In this document: positions 37,083 to 45,497 of the stretch, piece after piece | Layout: every line of letters starts with the position of its first letter | Position numbering within the stretch: position 1 is the stretch's first letter | Source: Alphaproteobacteria bacterium | GTDB lineage: Bacteria; Pseudomonadota; Alphaproteobacteria; Rhizobiales; GCA-2746425 | Length of the DNA: 64,000 bases | NCBI GenBank assembly: GCA_024743215.1 | Contig: JANSWZ010000001.1 | Span: forward strand, 1,054,001 to 1,118,000 | Reading direction: 5' to 3' | Program-made: the position numbers and the translations under genes | The notes under the pieces: generated by a model | The model's database searches: none | Told to the model about the DNA's origin: nothing | The model's input: the letters and a program-made list of their open reading frames with translations, nothing else

Positions 37083-38084
37083 ATGAAATTAAGTAAGCGA
37101 CTGATGGGTAGCTGCGCTGCTCTGGTAGGAACTGTGGCTCTGATGTTGGGTTCGGTTCCAACATCTTTTGCAGCGTCTCATGTGGAAGATTGCCCGCGCG
37201 GCACTCTTGATGAGCGATATTGCGACCGGGATGGAGACCTTGTAGCTGACACACCAACAGATGCGTCCAAGCTTGCAGATCCGGACACACTTATCTTTGC
37301 CTATACGCCGGTTGAAGACCCTGCGGTTTACAAAGAAGCCTGGGCAGATTTCCTGACGCATCTTGAAGCCGTTACCGGCAAGAAGACATTGTTCTTCCCT
37401 GTTCAGTCTAATGCTGCGCAGATCGAAGCAATGCGGTCCGGGCGTCTTCACATTGCTGGCTTCAACACAGGTTCGAATCCTTTGGCTGTGAATTGTGCCG
37501 GCTTCAGCCCATTCACCATCATGGCGTCCAAGGACGGCAATTTTGGCTATGAAATGGAAATCATCACTTACCCAGGTTCCGGCATCGACAAGGTGGAAGA
37601 TATCAAGGGCAAGCAACTTGCTTTCACTTCGCCAACGTCAAATTCCGGATTTAAAGCACCAAGTGCTATCCTGAAAGCCGATTTCGCCATGGAAGCCGAA
37701 CGTGATTTTGAACCGGCGTTTTCCGGAAAGCACGACAATTCCATTCTTGGTGTTGCCAATAAGGATTATCCGGCTGCGTCCATCGCAAACTCTGTTCTGA
37801 AACGGATGATAAGCCGCGATGTGATCAAACCTGAACAGGTTAAATCCATCTACAAATCCCAGACTTTCCCGACAACAGGTTTTGGTGTCGCGCACAATCT
37901 GACACCTGAGCTGAAAGCTAAGGTCCGGGAAGCCTTTTTCAGCTTTGAATGGGACGGCAGCAGCCTTCAGAAAGAGTTTGAAAAATCCAATGAAGGTCAG
38001 TTCCTGGAGATGACTTACAAGGAATTCTGGGACGTCATCCGCAAAATTGATGCGGCCAATGGTGTTTCCTACTCCTGCCAGTAG
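37083..38084 (+). CDS. phnD: Phosphonate/phosphite-type ABC substrate-binding protein
   Basis: A 333-residue periplasmic protein with a strong AAGGAG site and a signal peptide ending near FAASH. The PhnD-like domain shows FAYTPVEDPAVYKEAW, FFPVQSNAAQIEAMRSGRLHIAGF, KQLAFTSPTSNSGFKAPSA and FSGKHDNSILGVAN. Between signal and domain is a short segment with two Cys and a calcium-like DRDGDLVAD motif; a Cys near the C-terminus could pair with one of them. Followed by phnC and two phnE genes. Substrate could be a phosphonate, phosphite or phosphate ester. Confidence 0.88.
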   Translation: MKLSKRLMGSCAALVGTVALMLGSVPTSFAASHVEDCPRGTLDERYCDRDGDLVADTPTDASKLADPDTLIFAYTPVEDPAVYKEAWADFLTHLEAVTGKKTLFFPVQSNAAQIEAMRSGRLHIAGFNTGSNPLAVNCAGFSPFTIMASKDGNFGYEMEIITYPGSGIDKVEDIKGKQLAFTSPTSNSGFKAPSAILKADFAMEAERDFEPAFSGKHDNSILGVANKDYPAASIANSVLKRMISRDVIKPEQVKSIYKSQTFPTTGFGVAHNLTPELKAKVREAFFSFEWDGSSLQKEFEKSNEGQFLEMTYKEFWDVIRKIDAANGVSYSCQ

Positions 38085-38170
38085 TTTTCAGTTAGTATCT
38101 GAATCATTAGGACGGGTGCGTATTTCAGACAAATGCGCACCCGTTAATTGTGCCACCTTACGAGATATTT

Positions 38171-38965
38171 ATGCTCAAATTAGAACAGCTTACCAAAGTG
38201 TACCCAACCGGCGATAAAGCGCTGACCGATGTAACTTTGGAGATTCCAAGTGGTCAGGTGGTGGCCCTGATCGGCCCTTCGGGTGCCGGGAAATCAACAC
38301 TGATACGCTGCATCAACCGGTTGGTGAGCCCATCATCAGGCAAAGCAATTCTGGACGATGTTGAACTGACAGCCCTTGGTTCTGCCGGATTGCGCCGCGA
38401 GCGTCGCAGGATGGGGATGATCTTTCAGGAATATGCTCTGGTTGAGCGGTTGACGGTGATGGAAAATGTTTTGTCCGGACGCCTTGGCTATGTGGGTTTC
38501 TGGCGCAGCTATTTTCGAAAATTCCCACAAAAGGATGTGGATGAGGCATTTCGCCTGCTGGACCGTGTTGGCCTTCTGGCCATGGCGGACAAGCGCGCCG
38601 ATGAATTGTCCGGAGGACAAAGGCAGCGTGTCGGCATTGCCCGCGCACTGATTCAAGACCCTGCCCTGCTGTTGGTGGATGAACCGACCGCATCGCTTGA
38701 CCCAAAGACATCTCGTCAGATCATGCGTTTGATTTGTGAGTTGTGTAAGGAACGGGATCTGGCTGCCATCATCAATATTCATGATGTGGCGCTGGCCCAG
38801 ATGTTTGTCGAACGTGTCATTGGACTGCGCTTCGGTGTCGTCCAGTTTGACGGCCCGCCAGAGGGCCTGACCCCTGATGTTCTGACCACAATTTATGGTG
38901 AGGAAGACTGGAAGGAAACCATCCAGAAAGTGGATGAAGAAGACTTGCAAGACGTCGTCTCATGA
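38171..38965 (+). CDS. phnC: Phosphonate-type ABC transporter ATP-binding protein
   Basis: About 264 residues. Walker [12 protein letters not shown], signature [15 protein letters not shown] and Walker [13 protein letters not shown] are all intact, and the insertion around [22 protein letters not shown] is typical of PhnC. The ATG at 38171 gives [14 protein letters not shown]. Its stop overlaps the first permease start (ATGA). Confidence 0.93.
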   Translation: MLKLEQLTKVYPTGDKALTDVTLEIPSGQVVALIGPSGAGKSTLIRCINRLVSPSSGKAILDDVELTALGSAGLRRERRRMGMIFQEYALVERLTVMENVLSGRLGYVGFWRSYFRKFPQKDVDEAFRLLDRVGLLAMADKRADELSGGQRQRVGIARALIQDPALLLVDEPTASLDPKTSRQIMRLICELCKERDLAAIINIHDVALAQMFVERVIGLRFGVVQFDGPPEGLTPDVLTTIYGEEDWKETIQKVDEEDLQDVVS

Positions 38966-39798
38966 GCCGCACCTCCACCCTTCAAACAGATGTCCGACTG
39001 GAAGATCTGGTCGGTCGCCAATGGCAAAAGCCTGCTTTCATCAAATCCAATATGTGGCGGTGGGGTCTGACCATCGGCGCGATCATTTATCTTATTCTGG
39101 CAATTGGCTCCCTTGAGGTGAACTGGGCGCGCGTGAGCGAAGGCCTGGACCGCGGTCTGCAATTCGTTCTCGGCTTTGCCAATCCCGATTTCAGCTCACG
39201 TGCTGTGGATATAAGAGAAGGCCTTATTGAAAGCGTCGAGATGACCATTGCCTCCACGGTTGTTGGCATTTTGATTTCCATTCCAATCGGCCTTGGTGCC
39301 GCCCGAAACATTGCTCCGCTGCCGGTGTATATCGTCTGTCGCGGCATTGTTGCCGTGTCGCGTGCGTTGAACGAAATTATCGTTGCCATTCTTCTCGTGG
39401 CAATTTTCGGGTTTGGTCCGCTGGCAGGCTTTCTGACTTTGAGTTTCGCAACAATTGGTTTTCTGGCCAAACTGTTGGCGGAAGACATTGAGGACATGGA
39501 TAAGGTTCAGGCGGAAGCCATTCGCGCCACCGGCTCGACGTGGACACAATGGATCAATTACGGCGTTCAACCTCAGATAATGCCGCGCCTCATCGGGCTG
39601 TCGATCTATCGACTTGATATCAACTTTCGTGAATCCGCCGTCTTGGGGCTTGTGGGTGCGGGCGGCATCGGTGCCACCCTCAACACGGCTTTTGACCGCT
39701 ATGAGTTTGATACGGCCGCAGCCATTCTTCTAATCATTATAGTCGTCGTCATGGTGCTGGAATATCTGTCCGGTATCATTCGCGCAAAGGTACAATAA
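38962..39798 (+). CDS. phnE: Phosphonate-type ABC transporter permease 1
   Basis: A 278-residue inner-membrane permease. The PhnE-type coupling loop is [24 protein letters not shown], followed by [21 protein letters not shown]. The N-terminal 35 residues are cytoplasmic. It shares its stop/start junction with the second permease (TAATG), and the two should form a heterodimer. Confidence 0.92.
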   Translation: MSRTSTLQTDVRLEDLVGRQWQKPAFIKSNMWRWGLTIGAIIYLILAIGSLEVNWARVSEGLDRGLQFVLGFANPDFSSRAVDIREGLIESVEMTIASTVVGILISIPIGLGAARNIAPLPVYIVCRGIVAVSRALNEIIVAILLVAIFGFGPLAGFLTLSFATIGFLAKLLAEDIEDMDKVQAEAIRATGSTWTQWINYGVQPQIMPRLIGLSIYRLDINFRESAVLGLVGAGGIGATLNTAFDRYEFDTAAAILLIIIVVVMVLEYLSGIIRAKVQ

Positions 39799-40616
39799 TG
39801 CCAGTTTCGTCCAACAAGAACGGTCTGAAAGTCTGGCAAAGGCGCGACCGCAACAGTCAGTTGCTGAACTGGGCTGGCTGGCTGTTTGGCACCATCATCT
39901 TTCTCTATTGCTGGGCTCAGATTTCTGACGCAACCGAATGGTTTTTTGTGTGGGATGCACCCCGCATTGCAGCCGATATCGGGACGCGTGCCCTGCCGCC
40001 GCGCTGGGGTTATATTGGTACGCTCTGGGAACCCATCTGGGATACATTGAACATCGCAACTCTGGGAACATTATTCGCCCTCGTTCTGGCGGTTCCCGTT
40101 GCCTTTCTGGCAGCGCGCAACACAACACCCAATCGATATATCATCCGGCCCATTGCCTTGCTGATTATCGTCTCTTCACGTTCCATCAACTCGCTGATAT
40201 GGGCACTGCTGCTGGTCGCTATTGTTGGGCCGGGAATCTTTGCGGGCATGCTGGCCATTACCATCAGGTCCATCGGCTTCTGTGCCAAGCTGCTTTATGA
40301 GGCGATTGAGGAAATTGATCAGAGCCAGGTTGAAGCCATCACGGCCACCGGCGCCAGTCGTTGGCAGGTGATGGCCTACGGTATCGTGCCCCAAATCCTG
40401 CCCGCCTTTGCTGGCATTGCCGTGTTCCGATGGGACATCAATATTCGCGAATCAACTGTTCTTGGGCTGGTTGGCGCTGGCGGCATCGGCCTGCAATTGC
40501 AGGGCTCACTGAATACGCTGGCTTGGCCACAGGTCAGTCTTATCCTGCTGGTCATCCTCGTCGCCGTTCTCATCAGTGAATGGGTTTCTGCCAAGGTTCG
40601 CGGCGCAATTATCTAA
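39798..40616 (+). CDS. phnE: Phosphonate-type ABC transporter permease 2
   Basis: A 272-residue permease, paralogous to the preceding gene, with EAITATGASRWQVMAYGIVPQILP and [21 protein letters not shown]. It ends the operon just before a strong terminator. No C-P lyase, phosphonatase or phosphite dehydrogenase gene is in the window. Confidence 0.92.
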   Translation: MPVSSNKNGLKVWQRRDRNSQLLNWAGWLFGTIIFLYCWAQISDATEWFFVWDAPRIAADIGTRALPPRWGYIGTLWEPIWDTLNIATLGTLFALVLAVPVAFLAARNTTPNRYIIRPIALLIIVSSRSINSLIWALLLVAIVGPGIFAGMLAITIRSIGFCAKLLYEAIEEIDQSQVEAITATGASRWQVMAYGIVPQILPAFAGIAVFRWDINIRESTVLGLVGAGGIGLQLQGSLNTLAWPQVSLILLVILVAVLISEWVSAKVRGAII

Positions 40617-40636
40617 AGCTGACACGCACTCCCTGG

Positions 40637-40675
40637 AAGCACGCGTTTGAAAAAACGCGTGCTTGTTGTTTTTTT
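40637..40675 (+). terminator. Strong intrinsic terminator after the phosphonate-type operon
   Basis: A perfect 12-bp stem AAGCACGCGTTT / AAACGCGTGCTT closes on a GAAA tetraloop and is followed by GTTGTTTTTTT. It separates the phn-type operon from the tungstate operon that begins 70 bases later. Confidence 0.93.
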
Positions 40676-40702
40676 CTCAGTATTTGGTAAATTACATCAA
40701 AT

Positions 40703-40728
40703 AATGCATCAAAATGCGCTTGAATGCG
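40703..40728 (+). promoter_or_regulatory. Three AATGC direct repeats at exact 10-bp period upstream of tupB
   Basis: AATGC begins at 40703, 40713 and 40723, so the copies lie on one face of the helix, the last one 22 bases before tupB. The first two also include GCAT-CAAA-ATGC as an inverted pair. They are a candidate operator for the convergent HTH/molybdate-binding-like regulator at the end of the tup operon. Confidence 0.5.
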
Positions 40729-40744
40729 TATTTGGGAGAGGAAA

Positions 40745-41452
40745 ATGCAGGATATCCAGGCTGCTTTTTTGGCCGCCTTCAATCTGATCGTCAGTCTGGA
40801 TGCCGATCTGTTTGAAATTGTGGGCCTGTCTCTGACTGTCACACTCAGCGCAGTTGCCATCTCCTGCCTGTTGGGGTTTCCACTCGGTGCTTTGCTTGCC
40901 ATTTCCCGTTTTCCCGGAAGAGGCATGATTGTAGTTTTCATCAGTTCACTGATGGGATTGCCCCCGGTCGTTGTCGGTCTGACGGTGTATCTGTTTCTGT
41001 CCAGCGCTGGACCGCTTGGTAGCTGGCAGATGCTCTACACGCCAACAGCAATGATCATTGCCCAGACCCTGCTTGTGACACCCATTGTTGCTGCCCTTAC
41101 CCGACAGATCATTGAAGATTTGAATGGCGAGTACAGCGAATTGTTGCGGTCCATGAGCGCACGCCGACGTGACATCTTATCCACCCTGTTGTGGGATGCG
41201 CGCTATTCTCTGATTACGGCCTCACTGGCCGGTATGGGACGCGCGCTGGCTGAGGTTGGTGCGGTCATGATCGTGGGGGGAAACATCAATCATGTTACCC
41301 GTGTCATGACCACAGCCATCGCACTTGAAACCTCCAAGGGTGAATTGGCGCTTGCCTTGGGCCTTGGCATCATTCTGGTTTTGCTGTCCATCTCCATAAA
41401 CGCTGCGCTCATGTCGCTACGCACCAATATGGAACGGTTTGCGTATGCCTGA
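40745..41452 (+). CDS. tupB: Tungstate ABC transporter permease
   Basis: A 235-residue permease starting at an ATG with GGGAGAGG upstream. Features are LTVTLSAVAISCLLGFPLGALLA, GLPPVVVGLTVYLFLS, and the coupling loop LRSMSARRRDILSTLLWDARYSLITA followed by GRALAEVGAVMIVGGN, all typical of TupB. With tupC and tupA it forms a high-affinity tungstate importer, matching the formate dehydrogenase genes a few kilobases away. Confidence 0.92.
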   Translation: MQDIQAAFLAAFNLIVSLDADLFEIVGLSLTVTLSAVAISCLLGFPLGALLAISRFPGRGMIVVFISSLMGLPPVVVGLTVYLFLSSAGPLGSWQMLYTPTAMIIAQTLLVTPIVAALTRQIIEDLNGEYSELLRSMSARRRDILSTLLWDARYSLITASLAGMGRALAEVGAVMIVGGNINHVTRVMTTAIALETSKGELALALGLGIILVLLSISINAALMSLRTNMERFAYA

Positions 41453-42194
41453 AGCGGATATCGTTCAACTGCATGATGGAGCAGAGCCTAATCCGGCCAG
41501 GCTGATTGCCAAACTGGAAAATGTGGTGTTTGCGGCCAGGTCGCGAAAACTTGTCGACGGGCTGACATTTTCCCTCCGCAACAATGGCATTACCACAATA
41601 ATGGGACCGAACGGAGCTGGTAAGTCACTGGCCCTGCGTCTGCTTGCAAGATTGCTGCTGCCCATGGACGGATATGTGCATGAATGTGGCCTCGCCGCTC
41701 GCGATATTGCCCTCGTGTTCCAAAAACCTGTGATGTTACGACGGTCTGTCAAAGGGAATTTGATCCACGCGCTCAAACTACATGGCGTGAACCGAAGAGA
41801 ACGGCCTGAGCGACTTGCTGAGTTGTTGCGGATGGCTGATCTGGAGCACTTGTCCAGTTCACCTGCCAGATTACTGTCCGGTGGTGAACAGCAACGCCTG
41901 GCACTCGTTCGGGCGCTTGCAGCCCAACCCAGATTGCTGTTGCTGGACGAGCCCACTGCGAGCCTCGACCCTCAGGCAACGCAAGCCATTGAAAAGCTGG
42001 TAATGCAGGCCAGCAATAATGGAACCAAAATCGTGTTGGTTACGCATGATATCGGACAGGCCCGGCGACTGGCCTTTGATGTGGTCTTTCTGCATCAGGG
42101 GTTTGCACATGAACACTCACCTGCAGAGACATTCTTTACAGAGCCGCAATCGCTGGAAGCGATGGCATATCTGAAGGGTGAGTTGCTGGTTTGA
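41445..42194 (+). CDS. tupC: Tungstate ABC transporter ATP-binding protein
   Basis: About 249 residues with Walker A IMGPNGAGKSLALRL (Ser-Leu where Ser-Thr is usual), signature LLSGGEQQRLALVRAL and Walker [13 protein letters not shown]. The ATG lies inside the end of tupB. It energises tungstate uptake. An H-loop is present in VLVTHDIGQAR. Confidence 0.92.
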   Translation: MPEADIVQLHDGAEPNPARLIAKLENVVFAARSRKLVDGLTFSLRNNGITTIMGPNGAGKSLALRLLARLLLPMDGYVHECGLAARDIALVFQKPVMLRRSVKGNLIHALKLHGVNRRERPERLAELLRMADLEHLSSSPARLLSGGEQQRLALVRALAAQPRLLLLDEPTASLDPQATQAIEKLVMQASNNGTKIVLVTHDIGQARRLAFDVVFLHQGFAHEHSPAETFFTEPQSLEAMAYLKGELLV

Positions 42195-42215
42195 ACACTT
42201 ATTGGGAGATCTGAA

Positions 42216-43037
42216 ATGAACAGGTATTTTTGTCATCTCACCGGGCTTTGCCTTCTGGCACAGACTGCTTTGTTGGGATCAGCCTTGGCTGAGGATTTCA
42301 TCATCGTTCAATCGACCACATCGACCCAGAATTCCGGGCTCTATGATGCGCTTTTGCCCGAGTTTAAAGAAATGTCCGGGATTGAAGTTCGTGTTGTCGC
42401 GGTTGGCACAGGACAGGCCATCAAGAACGCAACAAATTGCGATGGTGATGTGCTTCTGGTTCATGCCAAATCATCGGAGGAAAAATTCGTTGCTGATGGA
42501 TACGGCCTGACCCGATCCGACGTCATGTATAATGATTTCGTGATTGTGGGTCCTGCTTCTGACCCTGCTGGCATTGCCGGCCGCAATGATATTGCCTTGG
42601 CCCTGCAAAAGATCGCTGAAACCAAAGCTGCTTTTGCGTCACGCGGTGATGACAGTGGCACCCATAAGAAAGAACTCAGCCTTTGGAACAGTGCCGGAAT
42701 TGACGGGCCTGCGGCCAGTGGAAGCTGGTATCGCGAAACCGGCTCCGGCATGGGTGCCACGCTGAATGTCGGTATTGGTATGGATGCTTATGTGATGACA
42801 GATCGCGCCACATGGATCGCATTTGGCAACAAAGGAAACCACACAATAGTTGTGGAAGGTGATCCGGCCATGTTCAATCAATATGGAATTGTGGATATCA
42901 GCCCGGATCGCTGCCCGAATGTGAAGACCGATTTGGCAGATCAGTTTATCGACTGGATTCTATCATCAAATGGCCAGGATGCCATTGCCGCCTACCAGCG
43001 CGATGGGCAACAATTGTTCTTTCCGAATGCCAAATAG
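42216..43037 (+). CDS. tupA: Tungstate-binding periplasmic protein
   Basis: A 273-residue binding protein with a signal peptide ending near ALAEDF. The TupA anion-site motif TTSTQNSGL is at residues 34-42, followed by LLPEFKEMSGIEVRVVAVGTG, GDVLLVHAKSSEEKFV, RGDDSGTHKKE and WYRETGSGMGATLN. These are the hallmarks of the TupA/WtpA-like tungstate family rather than ModA. The C-terminal WILSSNGQDAIAAYQRDG segment is echoed in the cytochrome c protein at 57.2-58.0 kb. Confidence 0.94.
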   Translation: MNRYFCHLTGLCLLAQTALLGSALAEDFIIVQSTTSTQNSGLYDALLPEFKEMSGIEVRVVAVGTGQAIKNATNCDGDVLLVHAKSSEEKFVADGYGLTRSDVMYNDFVIVGPASDPAGIAGRNDIALALQKIAETKAAFASRGDDSGTHKKELSLWNSAGIDGPAASGSWYRETGSGMGATLNVGIGMDAYVMTDRATWIAFGNKGNHTIVVEGDPAMFNQYGIVDISPDRCPNVKTDLADQFIDWILSSNGQDAIAAYQRDGQQLFFPNAK

Positions 43038-43046
43038 AAGCGGCGT

Positions 43047-43925
43047 CTAAGCGCCATTCCAGTGTATTTTGCCATGGCCGGATAAATCATACCCGCCAAT
43101 ATCTTCGGCGTGCTGTTGAAATTCGGGAGATCGGCAAAACTGAAGAAGAGCCTGCATGGGCGGCTCAAACCATGAGCGGCGATCTATCAGCAGATCGTAG
43201 CGTTCCGTTGCAATTGGCAGAAAGCCAAGGTCAAATTGTCTGGCCAGGCCCGACAGCCCGGGGGCCGCGTCGGCCTTGCCGGACACGACGGCCAGAGCCG
43301 CATCTGTTTCTGTTCGGGCATAGTCTGGAAGCAACTCGAAGTCCTGCGGCTTGATGCCTTTGGCTTTCAGCTCGTGCAGGAACAACCGCCCTGCGCCTGA
43401 TGCTGGTTGTCGTTGCGCAATCCGCCTGCCTTTCAACTCGGCAAGAGATGCGATTGAAGCAAGTTTGGCAGACAGGATAAGCCCCTGTTCGCGCCGCGCC
43501 CATTCCATCAGAACCATCGCTTCTTCCGAAAAAGCATCCTGCACAAATGACAGGTTCCACTCATTGCCGCTGTTTTCCACCAAATGAACTCCGGCGGCTA
43601 TGGCCTGACCGGATTTCAGTTGGTCAAGCCCATCCAAACTGCCGTCGAAAAAAGTCGCAAGGCCACATCCGCTTGCACGGATCGCCCAATCCAGCAACGG
43701 ATCGTGACTCCCTGCAATGATATGGGGCAGGATTTTGGTTTGTACCGGGCTCGCTGGTTTGGCACCGCTTAACCAGGCATCAACCTCGGATTTGGGAAAG
43801 AGCAACTTGCCGGTAATACGGCGACAGGGAATTTCCCCAGCGCTTGCAAGATCATAGACCTTACGCTCCTTCACGCGCAAAATATCGGCAAGTTCTTTGG
43901 TCGTGAGGAATTGAGGTTCAGTCAT
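43047..43925 (-). CDS. Excisionase-type HTH plus molybdate-binding-like (PBP) domain regulator
   Basis: A 292-residue cytosolic protein. Residues 6-55 form an excisionase/MerR-like helix-turn-helix (LTTKELADILRVKERKVYDL, RRITGKLLFPKSEVDAWL). Residues about 70-285 resemble the PBP-like domain often fused to such HTHs in molybdate/tungstate regulation, with GRRIAQRQPASGAGRLFLHEL and ALAVVSGKADAAPG. It converges on tupA, nine bases away, and lies between the importer and FDH genes, so a tungstate- or molybdate-responsive regulator is likely. The ligand is inferred. Confidence 0.85.
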   Translation of the reverse strand: MTEPQFLTTKELADILRVKERKVYDLASAGEIPCRRITGKLLFPKSEVDAWLSGAKPASPVQTKILPHIIAGSHDPLLDWAIRASGCGLATFFDGSLDGLDQLKSGQAIAAGVHLVENSGNEWNLSFVQDAFSEEAMVLMEWARREQGLILSAKLASIASLAELKGRRIAQRQPASGAGRLFLHELKAKGIKPQDFELLPDYARTETDAALAVVSGKADAAPGLSGLARQFDLGFLPIATERYDLLIDRRSWFEPPMQALLQFCRSPEFQQHAEDIGGYDLSGHGKIHWNGA

Positions 43926-43979
43926 GCTGTATTCCGAACAGAGGCCAATGACCTGTTTTAGTCAGCTTACTCTGTCCAA

Positions 43980-44108
43980 CTAATCATCCAGCCGCACAGA
44001 ATCGTTGTCGCCACTTTCTACGCCGGGAATATCAACCCTTGGCAGTCCGTAATCAAACAGGATTGCAATTCCGGCAATCGCAACAATTGCACAAAGAAAC
44101 GCACGCAT
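43980..44108 (-). CDS. 42-residue single-helix membrane peptide in the FDH operon
   Basis: ATG at 44108 with AGAGGA nine bases upstream, stop TAG at 43980. The N-terminus MRAFLCAIVAIAGIAILFDYG is a membrane helix, followed by a polar acidic tail ending SVRLDD. It starts 25 bases after the stop of the WD40-cytochrome c gene on the same strand and so ends the FDH operon. Such peptides often assist membrane complex assembly. The helix could also be an uncleaved signal or lipid-free anchor. No family recognised. Confidence 0.65.
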   Translation of the reverse strand: MRAFLCAIVAIAGIAILFDYGLPRVDIPGVESGDNDSVRLDD

Positions 44109-44133
44109 GTTCTAAATTCCTCTCATTATTGGA

Positions 44134-45495
44134 CTATTCAGCCCCGACCTGACCATTTTGGCTGTTTGAATTAGCGTCCGAAGCATCCAGATCAGTCGCT
44201 CTTTTCAGATACTCTACCAGATCAATGCGGTCCTGCGCATCGGTAATTCTTTGCATCGGCATTTTAGAGCCCGGGGTCAATTCATCAGGCCCTACATCAA
44301 ATAATGCATTGATGGTGTCGTCATTCCAAACGAGGTCATTGCCAGTCAGCGCTGAGGAATAATTGTACCCTTCCACGGTTCCGGCCAAGCGACCGAACAC
44401 GCCGCCAAGCGGCGGACCGGCCTGCCTGTTCACCGCAGCACCCAAGCTATGGCAGATGGAACATTTGCGTACGAATTGCCGCTCGCCGTTTTCCATTTCA
44501 TTCGGCGGGCGATGGAACGGCTGCTGGTCCGCACCTTGCGCCGCGACACGTCCCTCTTCCGGCCAGATCGTGACAGCTTCATCCAGCCCACCGGACAGGA
44601 GGCGTCCATCATGTGTGTAGGCCAAGGCCCAGACCGGTCCCGATTTTGCAGCCCGAAAATCACGGGCGATGGACCAGTCAGTGGTATCAAGGACCATTAT
44701 GTAGCCGTCACCGTCACCAACAGAAAGTCGACTTGCGTCAGCATTGAGAGCCAGCGACAAGATGGGGCGGCGTTCAAGTGTCACGTCAGCGATCACGTCA
44801 CCATTGTTGACATCGATGACCCTTGTACCACCATCCAGGCTTCCATAGGCCAGCCATCCCTCGCCGTCATTGACCACGAGCCGGTTTACGCCGAAGCCAT
44901 GATTGACCTCAACCCGTTCTGGACTGCCATCTGCCACATTCCAGCTTCTGATCGTTCCGTCCATCGAAGCGGAATACAAAAGCGTGCCGTCCTTGCTGAA
45001 AGCAACATCATTCACACCGCTCTTGTGGCCTGTCAGCCATGCGCGCAACGCACCGGTGTTCGCATCCCACAGGCCGATTCGGCTGTCCCAGCTTGCGGAT
45101 GCAATAAGCGTGGTATCCGCTGACACGGTTACGGACATGATTTTTGCCGTATGACCTTCAAGCCGCTGCAGCATTTTTGCAGATGGCAGGTCCCAAAGGA
45201 TCAGCGTAAAGTCATCGCCTCCAGACACGGCACGATCATTTCCCAGAAATGCAACGCTGTTAACTGCGGCCTTGTGGCCTTCCAGCCATGTCGGTTCGCT
45301 ATCAGTCCAATGACCAACCGAGTAATCGAAGCTGGCGCTGAGCTTTTCGTTCGTGTCTTTTGCTGCAGCCACACCCATGACCGGACCGCCATGGCCGCTG
45401 AGACGTTCAAACCCGTCATTTGCCACGGCCAAGCTTGCGGTTAGCAGGTAACCGGCTGCGGCCAAGGCTTGCACCTTATTGGCTGACAGCCTCAT
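44134..45495 (-). CDS. Periplasmic WD40-repeat cytochrome c
   Basis: A 453-residue secreted protein: signal peptide (about 1-25), then six or seven WD40 repeats forming a probable beta-propeller (SGGDDFTLILWD, SASWDSRIGLWD, SASMDGTIRSWN, SGGLDEAVTIWP), then a class I cytochrome c domain with heme motif CSICH (345-349) and axial Met in SKMPM (Met 412). It begins two bases after the FDH gamma stop. It may dock FDH to a periplasmic electron acceptor, with the propeller as binding platform; that role is inferred. Confidence 0.88.
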   Translation of the reverse strand: MRLSANKVQALAAAGYLLTASLAVANDGFERLSGHGGPVMGVAAAKDTNEKLSASFDYSVGHWTDSEPTWLEGHKAAVNSVAFLGNDRAVSGGDDFTLILWDLPSAKMLQRLEGHTAKIMSVTVSADTTLIASASWDSRIGLWDANTGALRAWLTGHKSGVNDVAFSKDGTLLYSASMDGTIRSWNVADGSPERVEVNHGFGVNRLVVNDGEGWLAYGSLDGGTRVIDVNNGDVIADVTLERRPILSLALNADASRLSVGDGDGYIMVLDTTDWSIARDFRAAKSGPVWALAYTHDGRLLSGGLDEAVTIWPEEGRVAAQGADQQPFHRPPNEMENGERQFVRKCSICHSLGAAVNRQAGPPLGGVFGRLAGTVEGYNYSSALTGNDLVWNDDTINALFDVGPDELTPGSKMPMQRITDAQDRIDLVEYLKRATDLDASDANSNSQNGQVGAE

Positions 45496-45497
45496 GA

